NCBI GenBank assembly: GCA_000827205.1
Contig: KN832556.1
Span: forward strand, 289,436 to 353,435
Direction of reading: 5' to 3'
Length of the DNA: 64,000 nt
Source: Plicaturopsis crispa FD-325 SS-3
Taxonomy: Eukaryota > Basidiomycota > Agaricomycetes > Amylocorticiales > Amylocorticiaceae
Part shown: positions 32,676 to 45,131 of the stretch, piece by piece
Layout of the letters: each line of letters begins with the position of its first letter
Numbering within the stretch: the stretch's first letter is position 1
Notes under the pieces: model-generated
Told to the model about the DNA's origin: nothing
The model's database searches: none
What the model saw: the letters and a program-made list of their open reading frames with translations, nothing else
Made by a program: the position numbers and the translations under genes

Positions 32676-33973
32676 TCAACTGCGGAAAGCATCCTTCATG
32701 TTTTTCCATGACGCCCGTGGAAGGTCGAAACCTTCCCCAATCCGTGCATAGGTCATTCCCCCAAGTCTGGAAACGGCCCTCAGCTTTTGCGGATCGACCG
32801 TGCCGTCGTCCATATTCATCACGGCTCCCCGAACATGCACAGTCTTTATTAAACCAAGTACGAGCGTATTCGTCGGGTCTGACGAACCCGGCGGGCGAAT
32901 GTCGTGGGATTGGTACAGCTGAAGTGAAAGAAGTGAAGTGTTTTTGTTAGCCACGATCATAGCCGAAACGATCTGTTCTAACCTCGCATTCTAGATGAAT
33001 TGCGCTTTCCTTGACCCGAGGAGGCTTGACAGTTATCTGGAGAACCAAATGAGTAAAAGGGGTATATGTGAGTCAAAGCCTTGCATAGGGCCGTGCCGAC
33101 ACTTACGCTAGGCTCTTTTGTGAGTCCACTGACCAACCACTCGTCGACCTCTGCTGGTGCATCCACTGAGGTGGAGTTGGCCGCCTCCACGAAAGGTTCA
33201 CTGATGATATTCACAGTGAACTCTTTCGTCGCCAGAATGTTTTCCCTGGTGTCCTTGGGCTTCTTCGGGGACAGCGAGAAGCAAACGCTTAATAAAGGTG
33301 GGTTGTGGGAGACCTACACCCAGATCACAGTTCACAGTCAGGTGAGCCAAACGTAGATTAGAGCCTCGAGGCCTTACCATCGAGAAATAGCTATCGTCCC
33401 TGGTAAGTCGGATTCATTGTATGCAACAAAGCCGGTCCGTCTGCTTACCTGAACGGTGCTAAATTCGAGATTCCGTCGGCAGATAGTGAAGATACAAGAG
33501 CTATCGGTCGTGGCACAATGGCACTCGTCAATAGACGGTACGTATCCCTGTGGGCCCGGATATTCAGTAGCTACCTTGTGAGGCTCCTTTACACGCGGTC
33601 CTGTCATGCTAGAAGAGTCGACTTACTTGGAGGATGTTTCGACCAACTCCCATGTTTTCCACCCGCTCGCCTCCTCATGCCCCCATTGCTGTGCTGCAAC
33701 GCCGCCCCCTGCGAGACCTTGTCCCAGCTTCCAGGCCGGATTCGGTGGCTCCGTTATGCTGAAAGCAGGTGACACGTTGAATGTGGGCAGCCTCGAGGAA
33801 TTGTCTTTGGGACCGGCATCATTGCGAGATGAAATGCGGCTGGTGGAAAATCGTGCACGTCCCGTAAATGTTGTTGCCCGTGCAGTGCGGTGCACCTCGC
33901 CTCTTGCCCACATGCCATCCCCTTGAACTTTGTATCTGCTTCCCTTCATCGCGTGCATAATGCGCGTTGACAT
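32676..33973 (-). CDS. Flavin reductase-like FMN-binding split-barrel protein
   Basis: Members bind FMN in a split beta-barrel and reduce flavin with NAD(P)H or act as flavoprotein oxidoreductases. Reading down the minus strand: LPTFNVSPAFSITEPPNPAW, KLGQGL, ETSSK, then IVPRPIALVSSLSADGISNL with APF, then SYFSMVSHNPPLLSVCFSLS, KDTRENILATKEFTVNIISE, VDEWLVSGLTKEPS, VKESAIHLECE, LYQSHDIRPPGSSDPTNTLV and LRAVSRLGGMTYARI. These are the core motifs of the fungal family (IVPRPIAxVS, NLAPFSYF, NPP, DTxxNI). The ATG at 33973 is the outermost start, with another at about 33952. The arginine-rich start could be a mitochondrial signal. Six or so introns are needed. Substrate is unknown. Confidence 0.85.
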
Positions 33974-34338
33974 ACTTAGTCGTCCTTTGAATGGATTTTG
34001 TTGCTCGTTCGAACGTGTTATCGTCTAAGTAAGTTAGTAATTACTTGCTGGTCGTCTCGCGTCGTCGACGATCGAATCTCGGCTAGACTTGTCTGTTACC
34101 AGTGCTTCAGAACTTGCTTTCGAAATCCAACTCTTAGGCTGCAATAAAGCTCTTTGCTCTCAGACCACTGAGATATGTTGCATGCTAGGAATGGGTATCC
34201 GTTTCCCACCCACTGGTCACGCATTCCGAATCCACGGACTATGAGATATGACGAATAGTGCAGCTGAATAATCGGAGTCGACTGGGGACGCACCGACGAT
34301 TGCCAGTAACTCACATCTCAATCTCTATCCCGGAAACG
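33974..34338. promoter_or_regulatory. Divergent promoter region between flavin reductase and Fe-ADH genes
   Basis: These two oxidoreductase genes start away from each other across 365 bases, so this gap should hold both promoters. Shared regulation is possible but not shown. No known site was recognised. Confidence 0.35.
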
Positions 34339-35914
34339 ATGTCTGCACTTGACAGGACTCAGTATGGTTCGAGCGCACTCGAAGGTTACTACGGATGGAC
34401 CGATACTCTCAAGGGTGTGTACTACGGACCAGGGTCCGTGAGCACCGCGCTTCCGAAGTTGCTGCAAACCCTCCAGGTGAAGAAAGCCCTGGTCGTGACC
34501 GGGAGGAGCTTGTACGAAAAGGTGCGGCGTGGTTATCGTCAAGTCTCGCAGGGAAGTATACAAATGCTAATCTCTGTGCGCCCTCAGACGGATGTAGTTC
34601 GCAAAGTAGAGCAAATTCTCAAAGATCATGGCGCATACGGAGCGACCTTCTGGGAGATCGGTCAACACGCACCCGTTGCTGGCATCAGGAATGGCATCCA
34701 GCATTTCAAGGACGCAGGCGCGGACGTGATCGTTGCCGTCGGGGGAGGCTCACCGATCGATGCGTCCAAAGCAATCATCTACAATTTACAGCAAGAAACC
34801 GGGGGAGATTTCGTTAAGCAAATCGCCATCCCGACAACCCTAAGTGCAGCAGAGTATACTGTGAGTCGATGGTCGTGATATAATCACTGCATAATGCTCC
34901 ACCTAAACAAATGAGACTAGGTCGGGGCAGGTTTCACCAACGATGAAGGTGCCAAAGTGTCCGTCAGCTCACCACAGTTGGCACCGGCCGGCATCATCCT
35001 TGACGCTGAACTAACGCTAGCAACTCCAGAACGCCTTTGGTACGTCATTTCCACCTCTTGAATTATCACCGCTAATTAGCGCAGGTTGTCGACTGGTCTT
35101 CGAGCCCTTGATCATGCGGTCGGTAAGCTTGTTTGCAAGCAATGGAAAACCCCATCTTATTGACACTGCGGGCAGAAAATTTATATCGTCCATTGGTCCC
35201 GCCTCCGATGAAACTGCTGTGCTACGGAGCAATTGCAGACCTATTCAAGTATCTCCCGGAGTCCAAAGCAAATCCGAAGGCTGTCGATGTCCGACAAAAA
35301 CTCCAGATAGCTTCATGGCAAAGTTTGTGGCCGATTAGATTTGAGAAATATAGGTGCGCATCTCGCGCTTGGTTAGCGCATTGTCAGTACCCTAATCTTT
35401 TCCTCGCTCTACTCTATTATGCTAGTGCTATTGGTCTCTCGCATGCCCTAGGACACAAGCTTGGTGCTGCGTACGGTATTCCACACGGGATTACTTCTGT
35501 AGGTCGTATCGTAATGTGCGGTGGAAACCCTACTCACCGGATATTCTGCCGCAGTGCCTGACCCTCGCCCCGACAGTTGCGTTGAAAGCCGAAATCGCTT
35601 CCAACGAGGATAAAGAATATCTCGGAAAGGCACTGTTCTACCTCAACGAGCCCTCTACAGGTTCCATAGACGGTGATGTGCGCAAGCTGTCTGCTCTAAT
35701 TGCGGGGTGAGTGGTGCCGGCTCCTGCCCATCCTCTGCCCGTTGTCTAACCCGCCATGTCACGCAGACTGGTCACCAGTCTTGGGCTCAAGAGTACTCTC
35801 ACGGAGTATAAAGTGCCGGCCGGTGACATCCCCGGCATCGTCGAGAAGGCTCTCGGTAGCAAGGAAGATACTACCTTTCCCGAGGTCGTCAAATTGCTGC
35901 AGACGCTCTACTGA
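34339..35914 (+). CDS. Iron-containing alcohol dehydrogenase / maleylacetate reductase-like enzyme
   Basis: The family uses NAD(P) and a metal to oxidise alcohols or reduce maleylacetate. The ATG at 34339 gives MSALDRTQYGSSALEGYYGW, YYGPGSVSTALPKLLQTL and ALVVTGRSL. The nucleotide motif is intact (DVIVAVGGGSPIDASKAI), followed by IPTTLSAAEYT, VGAGFTNDEGAKVSVSSPQL, PAGIILDAELTLATPERLW and STGLRALDHAVE. Metal-binding histidines are visible in GLSHALGHKLGAAYGIPHG. The C-terminus is VPAGDIPGIVEKALGSK and KLLQTLY, with TGA at 35912-35914. At least seven short introns interrupt the gene, including one between DHAV and ENLYRP. The lack of a second domain and the overall pattern favour the maleylacetate-reductase side of the family, but the substrate is not provable here. 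Confidence 0.88.
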
Positions 35915-36539
35915 AACAAATCAACAAGAAGTTGTTTGTGCGACTAATATATGTACAGTATATGACATCGTGTGATTTTACCACAGCCTTTACGCGTCAC
36001 GGAACCCACATACTTTGCAACCAGACTGATAAAACCTACGTATGGCGCGTTGAGCGCTTAGATTAACAGCATGGGTAACTGGTAAGTTACAACTTAGGCT
36101 AGGCTATCGCTGCTTACTTAGAGTTATTAAATATTAAATATTTAATTTAATCCCCAAGTCTCTTTTTTGGGATCCAATTTAGCGCCCGCTTCGCTTGCAA
36201 TTTCGCCCATATGCTTCAGAACTTGCACAAAGCCTTCACAAAACCTACAAAATCGTGGTACGCTTTCCTCGGGGAGCATCCTAAAGACGGCGGAATCACG
36301 CCTTTACTATCGGAGACAAATCTATCCGCGTAGTTCGCACCATCAGCTACCAATAGGGAGCACAGTTTTGCCTTGCATCCAGACCGACGACCGACAAATA
36401 ATGTGAAGAGAAATACAACTTAGATCTGACCTTCAACAAGGGCCAACGCCAGACAACACCTCGTAGCGATCGCAGCAACCCTGGCGGCCCTCAGAACTTG
36501 TAGAGGAAACGACGTGCCTTTGATTTTCTCATAGTTTTG
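35915..36539. other. Intergenic region with an AT-rich palindromic core
   Basis: Bases near 36120-36156 read TTATTAAATATTAAATATTT and onward, much more AT-rich than the surroundings and locally palindromic. A small hairpin (GTAACTGGTAAGTTAC) lies near 36076. I found no flanking duplication that would make it a transposon. It may simply be promoter sequence of the CDF transporter gene. Confidence 0.35.
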
Positions 36540-38282
36540 ATGCTTCAGTTCGGACGCCGCCATGTTTCCAGTGCGCTCGGTTGCACTCACAAAACCGAGC
36601 TCAAGACTGGCATAGTTTCTCCAAGTTTCGCTCTGGACCACCCCACGGTCGTCGTGTCTTACAGACGTTCCACGAGTTCCCACCGTCTGTCGCCATTTCT
36701 CCGGTCGCTCGCAAACCCAGCAGCAGCGTCGCTGCGGAGAAAGCTCGCACAGTACTATAGTTACAGGCCCCTCAGCTCGCTTTCCCCATTTTCTAGACCC
36801 CCGCCCTCTCATATTTCCCCTGGAATGTCCTCGCGGCGTGCACACTCAACGAACGGTCCACTCGGTGACAAAGACACAAACGGACACGCGCACGCGCACG
36901 AACATAATCATGAGCACGGAGCAGAGCACGCGCATGAACATGCGCACGACCATTCCCATTCTCACTCGTTATTTAGCGTGCATACGCACTCGCATGCAGA
37001 GGGAGGAGAAAATGCGGAGAAGCTGGTTGAAGCTCTGCAGGGCCGAGGTCCGTGTCATTTCGCCCTCACACTGTCGCCAACACTAATACATTGACGCGAT
37101 AACAGGAGACAGAGGAAGCCAAATCACACTAGTGGGCCTTAGTGCCAACATCGTGTTGACCGCGGCCAAGGGCACGGCGGGATGGTATATGCACTCTGCC
37201 TCCCTCCTCGCCGAAGCTGGCCATTCCATGGGCGGTACGTCTCCGTTTCTGAGCCCTATCTGCATCTCGTCTCACACGCGCACCACAAAGATCTGCTCGG
37301 CGATTTTGTTACGCTCTTTTGCTGGCGCCTTTCTCGCCGACCGCCGACTGAAAAATACCCGTTCGGTTTCGCGAAATTCGAGACTCTGGGCACCACAACG
37401 GTCTCGCTCCTCCTCATTGGCGGCGCGCTCGGGATCGGCTTCCACTCGTACCACCTGCTCGTCGATGCGCTCAGCCACACAGCCGCCGCCATGCCCGCGG
37501 GCCCCATGCAAGACATCCTGCAGAACGTCACCTCGACGGCTCAGCATGTCCCCGTCCTTGGACACGCACACAGTCATGGTCACGGACATGCAAGCGACCT
37601 CGACCCCAACGCGGCCTGGTTCGCAGCGGTGAGTATCTTCGCGAAAGAGTGGTTGTATCGCGCGACGAAGAAGGTCGCGGATGCGGAGAATAGCCCAGTG
37701 CTGCTTGCCAACGCTATACATCACAGAAGCGACGCGTACTCGAGCACGGTCGTCCTGTGCGCGATCATGGGCAGCTGGTACTTCCCCGCGCTGCCTCTTG
37801 ATCCTATAGGAGGTATGCTAGCTTCTCCTGAATGAATGCCAAACGCGCCATTGACAACGATATGTACTCTAGGTGTTCTCGTGTCCATTTTGATCTTGCG
37901 CCAAAGCTGGGGCGTCTTGGTCGGCGCGCTGGGTGATCTTACTGATGCGAGTGTCGCGCCTAGCACGCAACGCGCCATGGCAAAAGTCCTGGAGCCCCTT
38001 CTCCCGCACCATTCGAGCACAGCGTCCATTTCGCAGTCGCAAATTGACAATCACACAGAAGACCTACTGGCCATTCGGTACCTCCGCGCAAAACGGGCTG
38101 GCTCCCATGTCACCGTCGACCTCACTGCCGATGTTCCTCGTTCGCTCGATATTGCGCGGGCATCTATGCTGGAGGAAAAAATCGCAGAGACGTTGAGGGC
38201 GGCGCGCAAGGAGATTCGGGATGTGAGGGTAAAATTCCATCCGGTGGATGTGCCTGCGTCTGACGATACTGTTCCACGATGA
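36540..38282 (+). CDS. CDF (cation diffusion facilitator) metal transporter, mitochondrial MMT1/MMT2-like
   Basis: CDF proteins exchange Zn, Fe, Mn or Co for protons; yeast Mmt1/2 do so for iron in mitochondria. The ATG at 36540 opens a serine/arginine-rich lead (MLQFGRRHVSSALGC, then RRSTSSHRLSPFLRSLANPA) that looks like a mitochondrial import signal, then a histidine-rich stretch (HAHAHEHNHEHGAEHAHEHA). Membrane parts carry both metal-site motifs: HSMGDLLGD (first HxxxD, split by an intron with a GTACGT donor) and HHRSDAYSS (second HxxxD). RRPPTEKYPFGFAKFETLGT and a second histidine loop (GHAHSHGHGHASD) follow. The cytosolic or matrix C-domain ends VRVKFHPVDVPASDDTV. Mitochondrial location is inference; the metal cannot be told from sequence. 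Confidence 0.88.
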
Positions 38283-38430
38283 TGGTTGGGACTATGCGGG
38301 ATTTCATGATGTACTGTACAATTATCTATCCATTTATTATTTCTATGATCGGCGACGATATGATGATTATTCGAATACTGCAGCACGAGGATCCCCTCGT
38401 CCTTGGTGTATGGGGTCATTGACAGACCGT

Positions 38431-40484
38431 TCACAGAGTCTGCAACCCATCGTTGGGGTCCCTGCCATGGCGCTTCGACATGGCAAATTGTTCGTGGATC
38501 ATAGTCCCTCCATACAGCGCGCGAACGAAGTAAGGGACCGAATTTTCCATAGAAGCCCGCATTTTCTGTATATTGCGCATCCACTCATCGCGTCCCACCG
38601 GGCTGTCGCCGTGTAGGGAAGCGGCGAAATCGGGGTCGTCGTAGCGTTTCGTTAAGACGCGAGGTTTGAGGCCGCACGTGTAGTCAAATATCCACACGGT
38701 ATCAGGAATGCCTCCAGCCTGCTTCTCGACGAGGTCCTCAATGGGTCCCTTTAGATGGTTGACCCAATCGAAGGTGGAGAGATGCGACCAATAGTTGTTA
38801 TCTCGCCTTGATAAATGCACACCATGGGGGTCTGCACCGACCGCGGAAGCGATGAGTACAGGTCAGCCTGATAGAGGTGCCATGGAAGACGCTCACCGGA
38901 TAGCCGTAGTGCCCGCACCTGATTGCACAACTTCCGATGGCGACCTTCTTGCCAATCCAACTTCTGACATTCGCGCGAGCAGTAAACTAGATCGCATTCA
39001 GGGCATTTCCTAAACGTGTCCGCTTCACCAGTGCGATAGCACTAAAGAGATAGGATTAAGACCAGATGACACCTGATATAACCGATGAACTACAACTTAC
39101 TTTTATGTACGAACAATGGTCGATGTCGTTCGTATCTATGAGCACCTTCATCCTGTGACGGTCTTCCAGCAGGCTGTCGAAGTCCATGATAGCTTGGTAC
39201 AGCCGTGGAGGTATCTGGTCCTTCGGGAGTCGATTCGGTGTATATCCTGTTTTGGTTGCAGTGACGCTAGCCTTAAACACAACACTAACAGTGGACCTGA
39301 ATGCCAGATACGGAGGAAGAGTGGCAGTCAACATGTCGATGCAAGACTGTTCTGCCACAGGTGACAACGGCATCGTCGCGCAACGTTTCAAAGCCGGGAC
39401 GAGACCACCTGCGAGGGATTGGCGGATCCATTTCATCTCCGCAGTCAATTGGAAACAATTGGTGAGATATGTTAGGCAAAGGTGAATCACGTCCGAGTCG
39501 GGAGGGCCGTCGAGGTCACCATCAATTGCATTTCGGAATACGCGCGTTACGACGGGTGCCGCAGTATTGTTCGCAAACGCCATAGCGTCTGCCTTGGCTT
39601 TGGTCAACGCCAGTAGGGCCTTCAAGTCCACGAGCCATCTTCGATCATCTGGTGGAATCCTGTTTCGCACGTAGGCATCTAGACGGTGCAGGACAAGCGA
39701 CGCGAGCTCCTCCGGACGGTCGGGGATCTGCAGCTTTACGTCGTACGCCCAACCCCTCGGCCAGTCCGGATCCCCACAAAAGATCCATTCCATCGCGGTC
39801 GGGGATAACATAGCATGGACATAACGATGTGGAAGTTTTGCCTCGGTTAGCCACACGTTAATGAGCATTGTCGACACTCCGCTAACCCGCAGAAAACCAG
39901 CGAAGGCTACGTGGTTCTGGAGGTTCACCATGAAGTCGATGATGGTGGAATGAACCGTAAGGTCAAGAGTGGCATCGGGGAATGGTGATATAGCTGCGGC
40001 ACGCATGACTGGATCCTTTCGGTGGAAGAATTCAACCCAAGCCCAGAGGCTGTCCCAGTGGTTCCGGAACGCAGCTAGTACGGTATACGTGTCTCGGGCG
40101 TTCAGGTCACGCCTGATGATCGTGGTTATGGCTTGGAAACTTGTAAACGCAGCAACCACGACAGGATTCGCGAAACCTTTCGCCTGCCCACGAGACCCTT
40201 TCGCCTGCCCACGAGATGGGATTTTCCTGAAGGAAAGACGGGTATAGAAGACAGGCAGCAGGGAGACGTCGTACTGGCTCGCGTCTGGAGCATAGGCTGG
40301 ATCAACAAGGCGCAAAAGTTGCTTTAGATCCTCTAGAGATCCGCTCAGCGCGCGGGTAGCAACCGTCTACAAGAAACGGTAAGCGAGAATCGTATCGGAC
40401 GGCGGACGTTGTCATTGGACTCGCCTGTACGTTGGCTGGGATAGATTTGAGTGCATCAGAGCTGACTGTCTGGGATAGAGACAT
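38431..40484 (-). CDS. MYND-type zinc-finger protein
   Basis: MYND fingers are protein-interaction modules. This gene gives a short first exon (MSLSQTVSSDALKSIPAN), then TVATRALSGSLEDLKQLLRL, a long helical region of about 400 residues without a named domain, and near the end the finger CYRTGEADTFRKCPECDLVY with CSRECQKLDWQEGRHRKLC, which has the expected C-x2-C, C-x3-C and H-x3-C pattern. A final exon continues for about 125 residues (FDYTCGLKPRVLTKRYDDPD). This layout is a large mushroom family with many copies per genome and no assigned job. The first intron can be read as GC-AG (CAG|GCGAGT) or with a GTACAG donor. A 21-base unit is tandemly doubled near 40180-40220 (GQAKGSRGQAKG). Confidence 0.8.
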
Positions 40485-40870
40485 AGCACTCGCGAGACCA
40501 TCCAAAGAATTTCCGAAAGCAGTCAGTATAACCGCGTTGGAGGTGTACGCGTCAAGGAGGCCAAGTTATCGGAAACGACAGCGTGTTAGCGTGTCATGCG
40601 CGCGCAGTATTGTTGAGAAGAAAGTGTCGCGTCCGAAAAAAAAAATCAAAAATCTTGGGAAGGTATTGGAAAGCACAACACGCTGAATGTCGAGCTCGTC
40701 GTTGAAACCAGCGAGCAAGCAGCGGATCGGAAATCGGCTACGTACACTTTTTTTGCGGAGTTTGTATTTGCGTAAAGCCGATGCCGTTCCCGCTGCGTCA
40801 GATTTCAGTCAGCAGAGTGCTCCTTGCTTAAAACCTTTTCGCTGTCGCTTTCCCGCCCACCAAACGCGCC
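40485..40870. promoter_or_regulatory. Divergent promoter region between the MYND gene and MIA40
   Basis: These 386 bases separate two start codons pointing away from each other. A run of ten adenines (CGTCCGAAAAAAAAAATC) lies near 40637. No RNA gene or repeat is visible. Confidence 0.35.
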
Positions 40871-41720
40871 ATGTTTCGCCCGCTTGCACGTATGTCGCTG
40901 CGCCGAGCAGTCCACACAGCGGCGCCCCGTTCGCAGACGCGAAGTCGAGTGGGGCTCGCACTCGGTGCATCGACGGTACTTGTCGCATATACTTCCTGGC
41001 GGCTCATGGACGGCGAGCAGCGCATCCGCATGGATGCACGCGTTTCACGTAAGCCCTTAGAACTATCTCTCCCTGACATAACGTATGACGAGGCATACAG
41101 CCTCAGAAAAGGTCGACGCGTCGCGTAAGACATTGGCATCGACATCTGCACCCTCGACATCCACCGGCACCCCCAATTTTCAGCCAGAATTGTCGCCTGT
41201 ATCCGAGTCTACACCAAGTTCTGCCCCGCCGCCACCCTCTTCACCCGATGACGCCTCCGAGCCCGTGGAAGCGCCCGCCGGCGAAGACCAAGACGGCGAG
41301 AATGGTGGTGGTGGCGGCGGTGGCGCATACAACCCTGTTACCGGAGAAATCAACTGGGACTGCCCCTGCCTAGGCGGCATGGCCCATGGCCCATGCGGGC
41401 AGGAGTTTCGCGAGGCCTTCTCATGTTTCGTTCATTCCGAGGAGGAACCAAAAGGAATTGAATGTGTCGAGAAATTCAAGGGCATGCAGAACTGCTTCCG
41501 GGAGCACCCCGATGTATATGGAGAGGGTGAGCTAGTTCACTCATACATCCATTGCAGCTAAGCTGAGTATAAATCATGTCTAGATATAATGGACGACGAT
41601 GACGAAGAAGATGGAAAAGTCCCTGCGGAGGGGTCATCAAATCTATCAGATGCGCCCGACGCAAACGTGACGCCAGACAGCTCTTCGACTGCGCGGACAC
41701 CAGAAAAACCTTCGATATGA
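40871..41720 (+). CDS. MIA40: Mitochondrial intermembrane space import and assembly protein MIA40
   Basis: Mia40 is the oxidoreductase that folds twin-CX9C and CX3C proteins in the mitochondrial intermembrane space, working with Erv1. The ATG at 40871 opens an arginine-rich import signal ([20 protein letters not shown]) and one membrane anchor ([16 protein letters not shown]). A long serine/proline linker follows. The catalytic CPC is in [15 protein letters not shown], and the two CX9C pairs are [11 protein letters not shown] and [11 protein letters not shown], with the substrate-binding helix between and after them ([11 protein letters not shown]). An acidic tail ([20 protein letters not shown]) is in the last exon, after a GTGAGC...TAG intron. 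The long membrane-anchored form is the fungal type, unlike the short animal CHCHD4. Confidence 0.96.
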
Positions 41721-41935
41721 AGGACGCTACGTACTTTATTCACAGGGCATTACTTATATCTCGTACTCATCCATATATTGCATCTATACATCACCACTCC
41801 AATGATTCAAAACCTTAGACGAATCGTTAGGACGCGACGTTCATTCAAAAGTGAGATATTACAACAGAGTCTACACACAAGTAGCAGCATGATAGCAAGA
41901 CAGACAAAAATAATTGACACAGACCACTCGTTCGC

Positions 41936-44900
41936 TCACGCATCATCGTCCCTCCTGAATCGTTTCTCGATAACGCTGCCGTTGAGTTTATACCCGTTGG
42001 TGGAGAACAGCTTTGACCGTAGGAATGACGCCGTATCGAATATATCGTGCTCCTTAGCCTGTGTTCATAGTTGGTGAAATCGCTATAATTTCATAACGTT
42101 TCGCGACGTACCCTTTCGTCGAGCTCGGAGACCTTGACTGAGACGAGCTCAGGCTGCTGGTGGCGTTGCAATTGATAAAACCGCGCCTTGTCTTTGACGA
42201 GCCCGCCTAGAATAAACGCGAGCAGTTCCTCGTGGTCTCGCGCCTGTGTCAAATACTTCCTGAATCCCTATTTGCGCATAGCATCAGCTGTATAGCTCCC
42301 AGCGCACACGAGCAAACACGTACCCGCTCGAGGGTCTTCTTGATGCTCATCTTCTGCGCGCTGACGAAGCTGCCAACGGCGACGCTGATAGCAAGGTCGA
42401 TGTCGTCTGCGCGAACATACTCGCGCAGGGCCATCTTCGCGCTCGCCTCGGCCATGCGGATCATGCTCTCGAGGTGCCGGGCGGTGATTGGGTACGAGCC
42501 CGTAGCCATCGACTCGCGTCGCAGATCGGCGAACAGCCGCGCCAGTTTGTCCTGGTCCATGTGGTATAGCTTTGGACGGACCTTCTCGCGGGCGTACATG
42601 ATATATTTACGGAGGATATCTTGGGGTATAATCTGAGCAGCTCGTCAGTTATAAGTCAGAACAATGTGACATAGCTAACGTACGTCCGCATCCAAAGTCG
42701 TCCCCACGTCCATTTCCTCCTTCTCCTCAAAGCCGGGATGGCTTCGGAGATGACTGCCAACAACGAAGCGCGCAAGTAGCTCGTCCTTGACAGGGTCTAC
42801 GCCATCTTTGACCACGCACAACACGTCGAACCTACTCAGGATCGGTTCCGTGAGCTCCACGTTCTGGCTGAACGGTATCGTCGGATTGTACCGGCCGCGA
42901 ACAGGATTGGCGGCGGCAATGATTGCGCAGCGCGCCTGGAGCGTTGTGATGATGCCCGCCTTGGAGATGGAGATGGTCTGCTGCTCCATCGCCTCGTGGA
43001 TCGACGTCCGGTCCGCATCGTTCATCTTGTCGAACTCGTCAATAAGGCAGGTTCCCTTATCTGCCAGCACAAGCGCGCCGCCCTCGAGCGTCCACTCCTG
43101 TGTCACAGGATCCTTGCGCACACTGGCGGTAAGACCGACGGCGGATGCGCCTTGGCCAGTGGCGAAGACCGAGCGATGCGCAGTCTTCTCGACGTACTTG
43201 AGAAACTGAGATTTGGCGGTACCGGGGTCACCGAGCAGGAGTACGTTAATGTCACCACGGATTCGATGTTTGCCGTTGATATCCTTTGCAACGCCACCGA
43301 AGAGACTGAGCGCAAGGGCAGTCTTGATATCCTCGTGGCCATAAATACTGGGCGCGATACTCTTGATGATGCGCTTGCGGATACGCTCGTCGCGGGAGAG
43401 CAAGCGCATCTCCTTCTCATCTTCCTCAGTAAGGCGGAATGCGGCGAAGAGATCCTCCTTTTTGTTAACGTGGTTTGCCTCGATGATGGTGCTGAAGACG
43501 GGGAATCCGTTCTTCGAGTTGAGGGACGCGTCGAAGTTGTTGCGGTAGACACCGGTAATTTCCTGTGATAATGTTTTCAAGACCTTGTAACATAGATAGT
43601 CTGGTTGCTACCTACCACCTCGTCTCCCGGCTTCGCGGTGTCGATCAAATCCCAAAGAAGAATAACTTCACGGTGTCTAGGGAGGCGGCCAGCGGGCACA
43701 GAGCCTGGACTTTCTTGTAGAGTCATTTTTTGATAATTGCGGTATATCGTCTGTCGAATCATGGTAAGCAGCCTGAAGAGAGACTATCACCAGGTCACGC
43801 ACCTGCTCTGAGTTGATGGAGAAAGGGCCCTTGCTTTCGCAAGTTGCGCAAAAGCTGACTCGCACTTCCTCCGTCGCACCTTGGTAGAATGGTCCCAACA
43901 CCTCCCCGCATTTGCGGCAGTCGAACTTGACATATTTTAGTTGTGGGAATACACCGCTACGACGTGTGACAACGCCAGTCACTCGGACGAGGTTGTTGAG
44001 GTTGGCTCTCCGAAGGTCCCGTAATGACGAGGATAGCGGTAGATCGGATATGCGGACATGCACCTCCGAGTGGATGCGCTCGTAAGATGGGTAGTATACA
44101 AGGATCGCAGACAGGGCGACCTCGTCAAATATTGCGAGCATAGCTGTCGGTGAGTTGGTCAAGAAATAGGCGAGGATAGGTTTGGAAAGCGCGAGGTGCA
44201 GATAAGACACTTCAAGGGACTCGGAGTTCGCTGCAGTTCGATGTTAATTCCAGTGCCACACATTTTCCAGTCTGTACTCACTTTCGCCGAGATTACGGAT
44301 GCGCTGGCCGTATACCGAGGCACCATGCTCGTCGACATAGGTCATCAGGAACTGCCTAAAATGCCGTACAATGGACCGGCGGACACGGTCTGTAGCAATC
44401 CATTCCACGATAGATTTAGCTTTGATATCGCTAAGCTGCTCCAACGGTATCTCCTGCAGAAATTGTGAGCCAGCAAATGGAATGCGGGAGCACATCGCCT
44501 ACATCTTCAATTCCTTCCAGATCATCCAAGTCTCGCCTTTCATCATACTGTCGCCTGGTCCTGCGTTTCATCTTTGCAAGGCCCATACCATCTTCATCCT
44601 CGTCTTCGTCGTCGCTCAGCATATAAGCCGGTGCGCGACTACGACGTGCTGCACGCTGTCCGCGTTTCCCGCCACGTTGCTCCTGGCGATCGCGTCGTGC
44701 CATTTTTGCTTCGGCTGCGCGACGGGTGGCTGGGTCCATCTGTTCAAAATCGTTTTCGTCGTCGATATCGGCATCGGAGTATCTGTCCAAGAGCTCATTC
44801 GGCGCATAGTCACTGTTTGTATCTCAAGGCGTTAGAGGACATCCCGAAAAAGACGTGGCTAAGAACGCACACTTCTATATTCTCTGCGAACAGGTCCTCG

Positions 44901-45131
44901 CCATCATCTTCCTCGTCCTGCTCCTCGTCATCAACATCTTGTACGGCATCTCTATCGTCTATGCTCTCGTCCGTGTCTGAAAATGGCGGGGGAGAAGATG
45001 ACGGCGGGAGCGCCGAGTGGGACCTACGACGCGTCGGTGTAGGACGCGGTGCTGCCGCGGGTGACGACCCAGCAGGCGGAGATCTTGGGCGTTTACTTCC
45101 TCGGGGATTTGGCTGAGACTTTTGTGACCAT
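41936..45131 (-). CDS. MCM2: DNA replication licensing factor MCM2 (start codon unresolved)
   Basis: Mcm2 is one of the six subunits of the replicative helicase and also binds histones H3-H4 by its acidic tail. The N-terminal tail is basic, then acidic ([35 protein letters not shown]). The Mcm2-type zinc finger is CRKCGEVL...CATCES. The helicase core has [19 protein letters not shown], Walker [10 protein letters not shown], Walker [30 protein letters not shown] and the arginine finger ILSRFDVL. The C-terminal winged-helix part ends [16 protein letters not shown] (TGA at 41936-41938). No ATG lies in frame upstream of [14 protein letters not shown] near 45131, so the start codon is probably in a small unrecognised first exon. 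At least seven introns are needed. Confidence 0.93.

Noticed and set aside
36060-36170. AT-rich palindromic stretch as a possible MITE
   Set aside because: No pair of distant inverted repeats with matching target duplications could be found.
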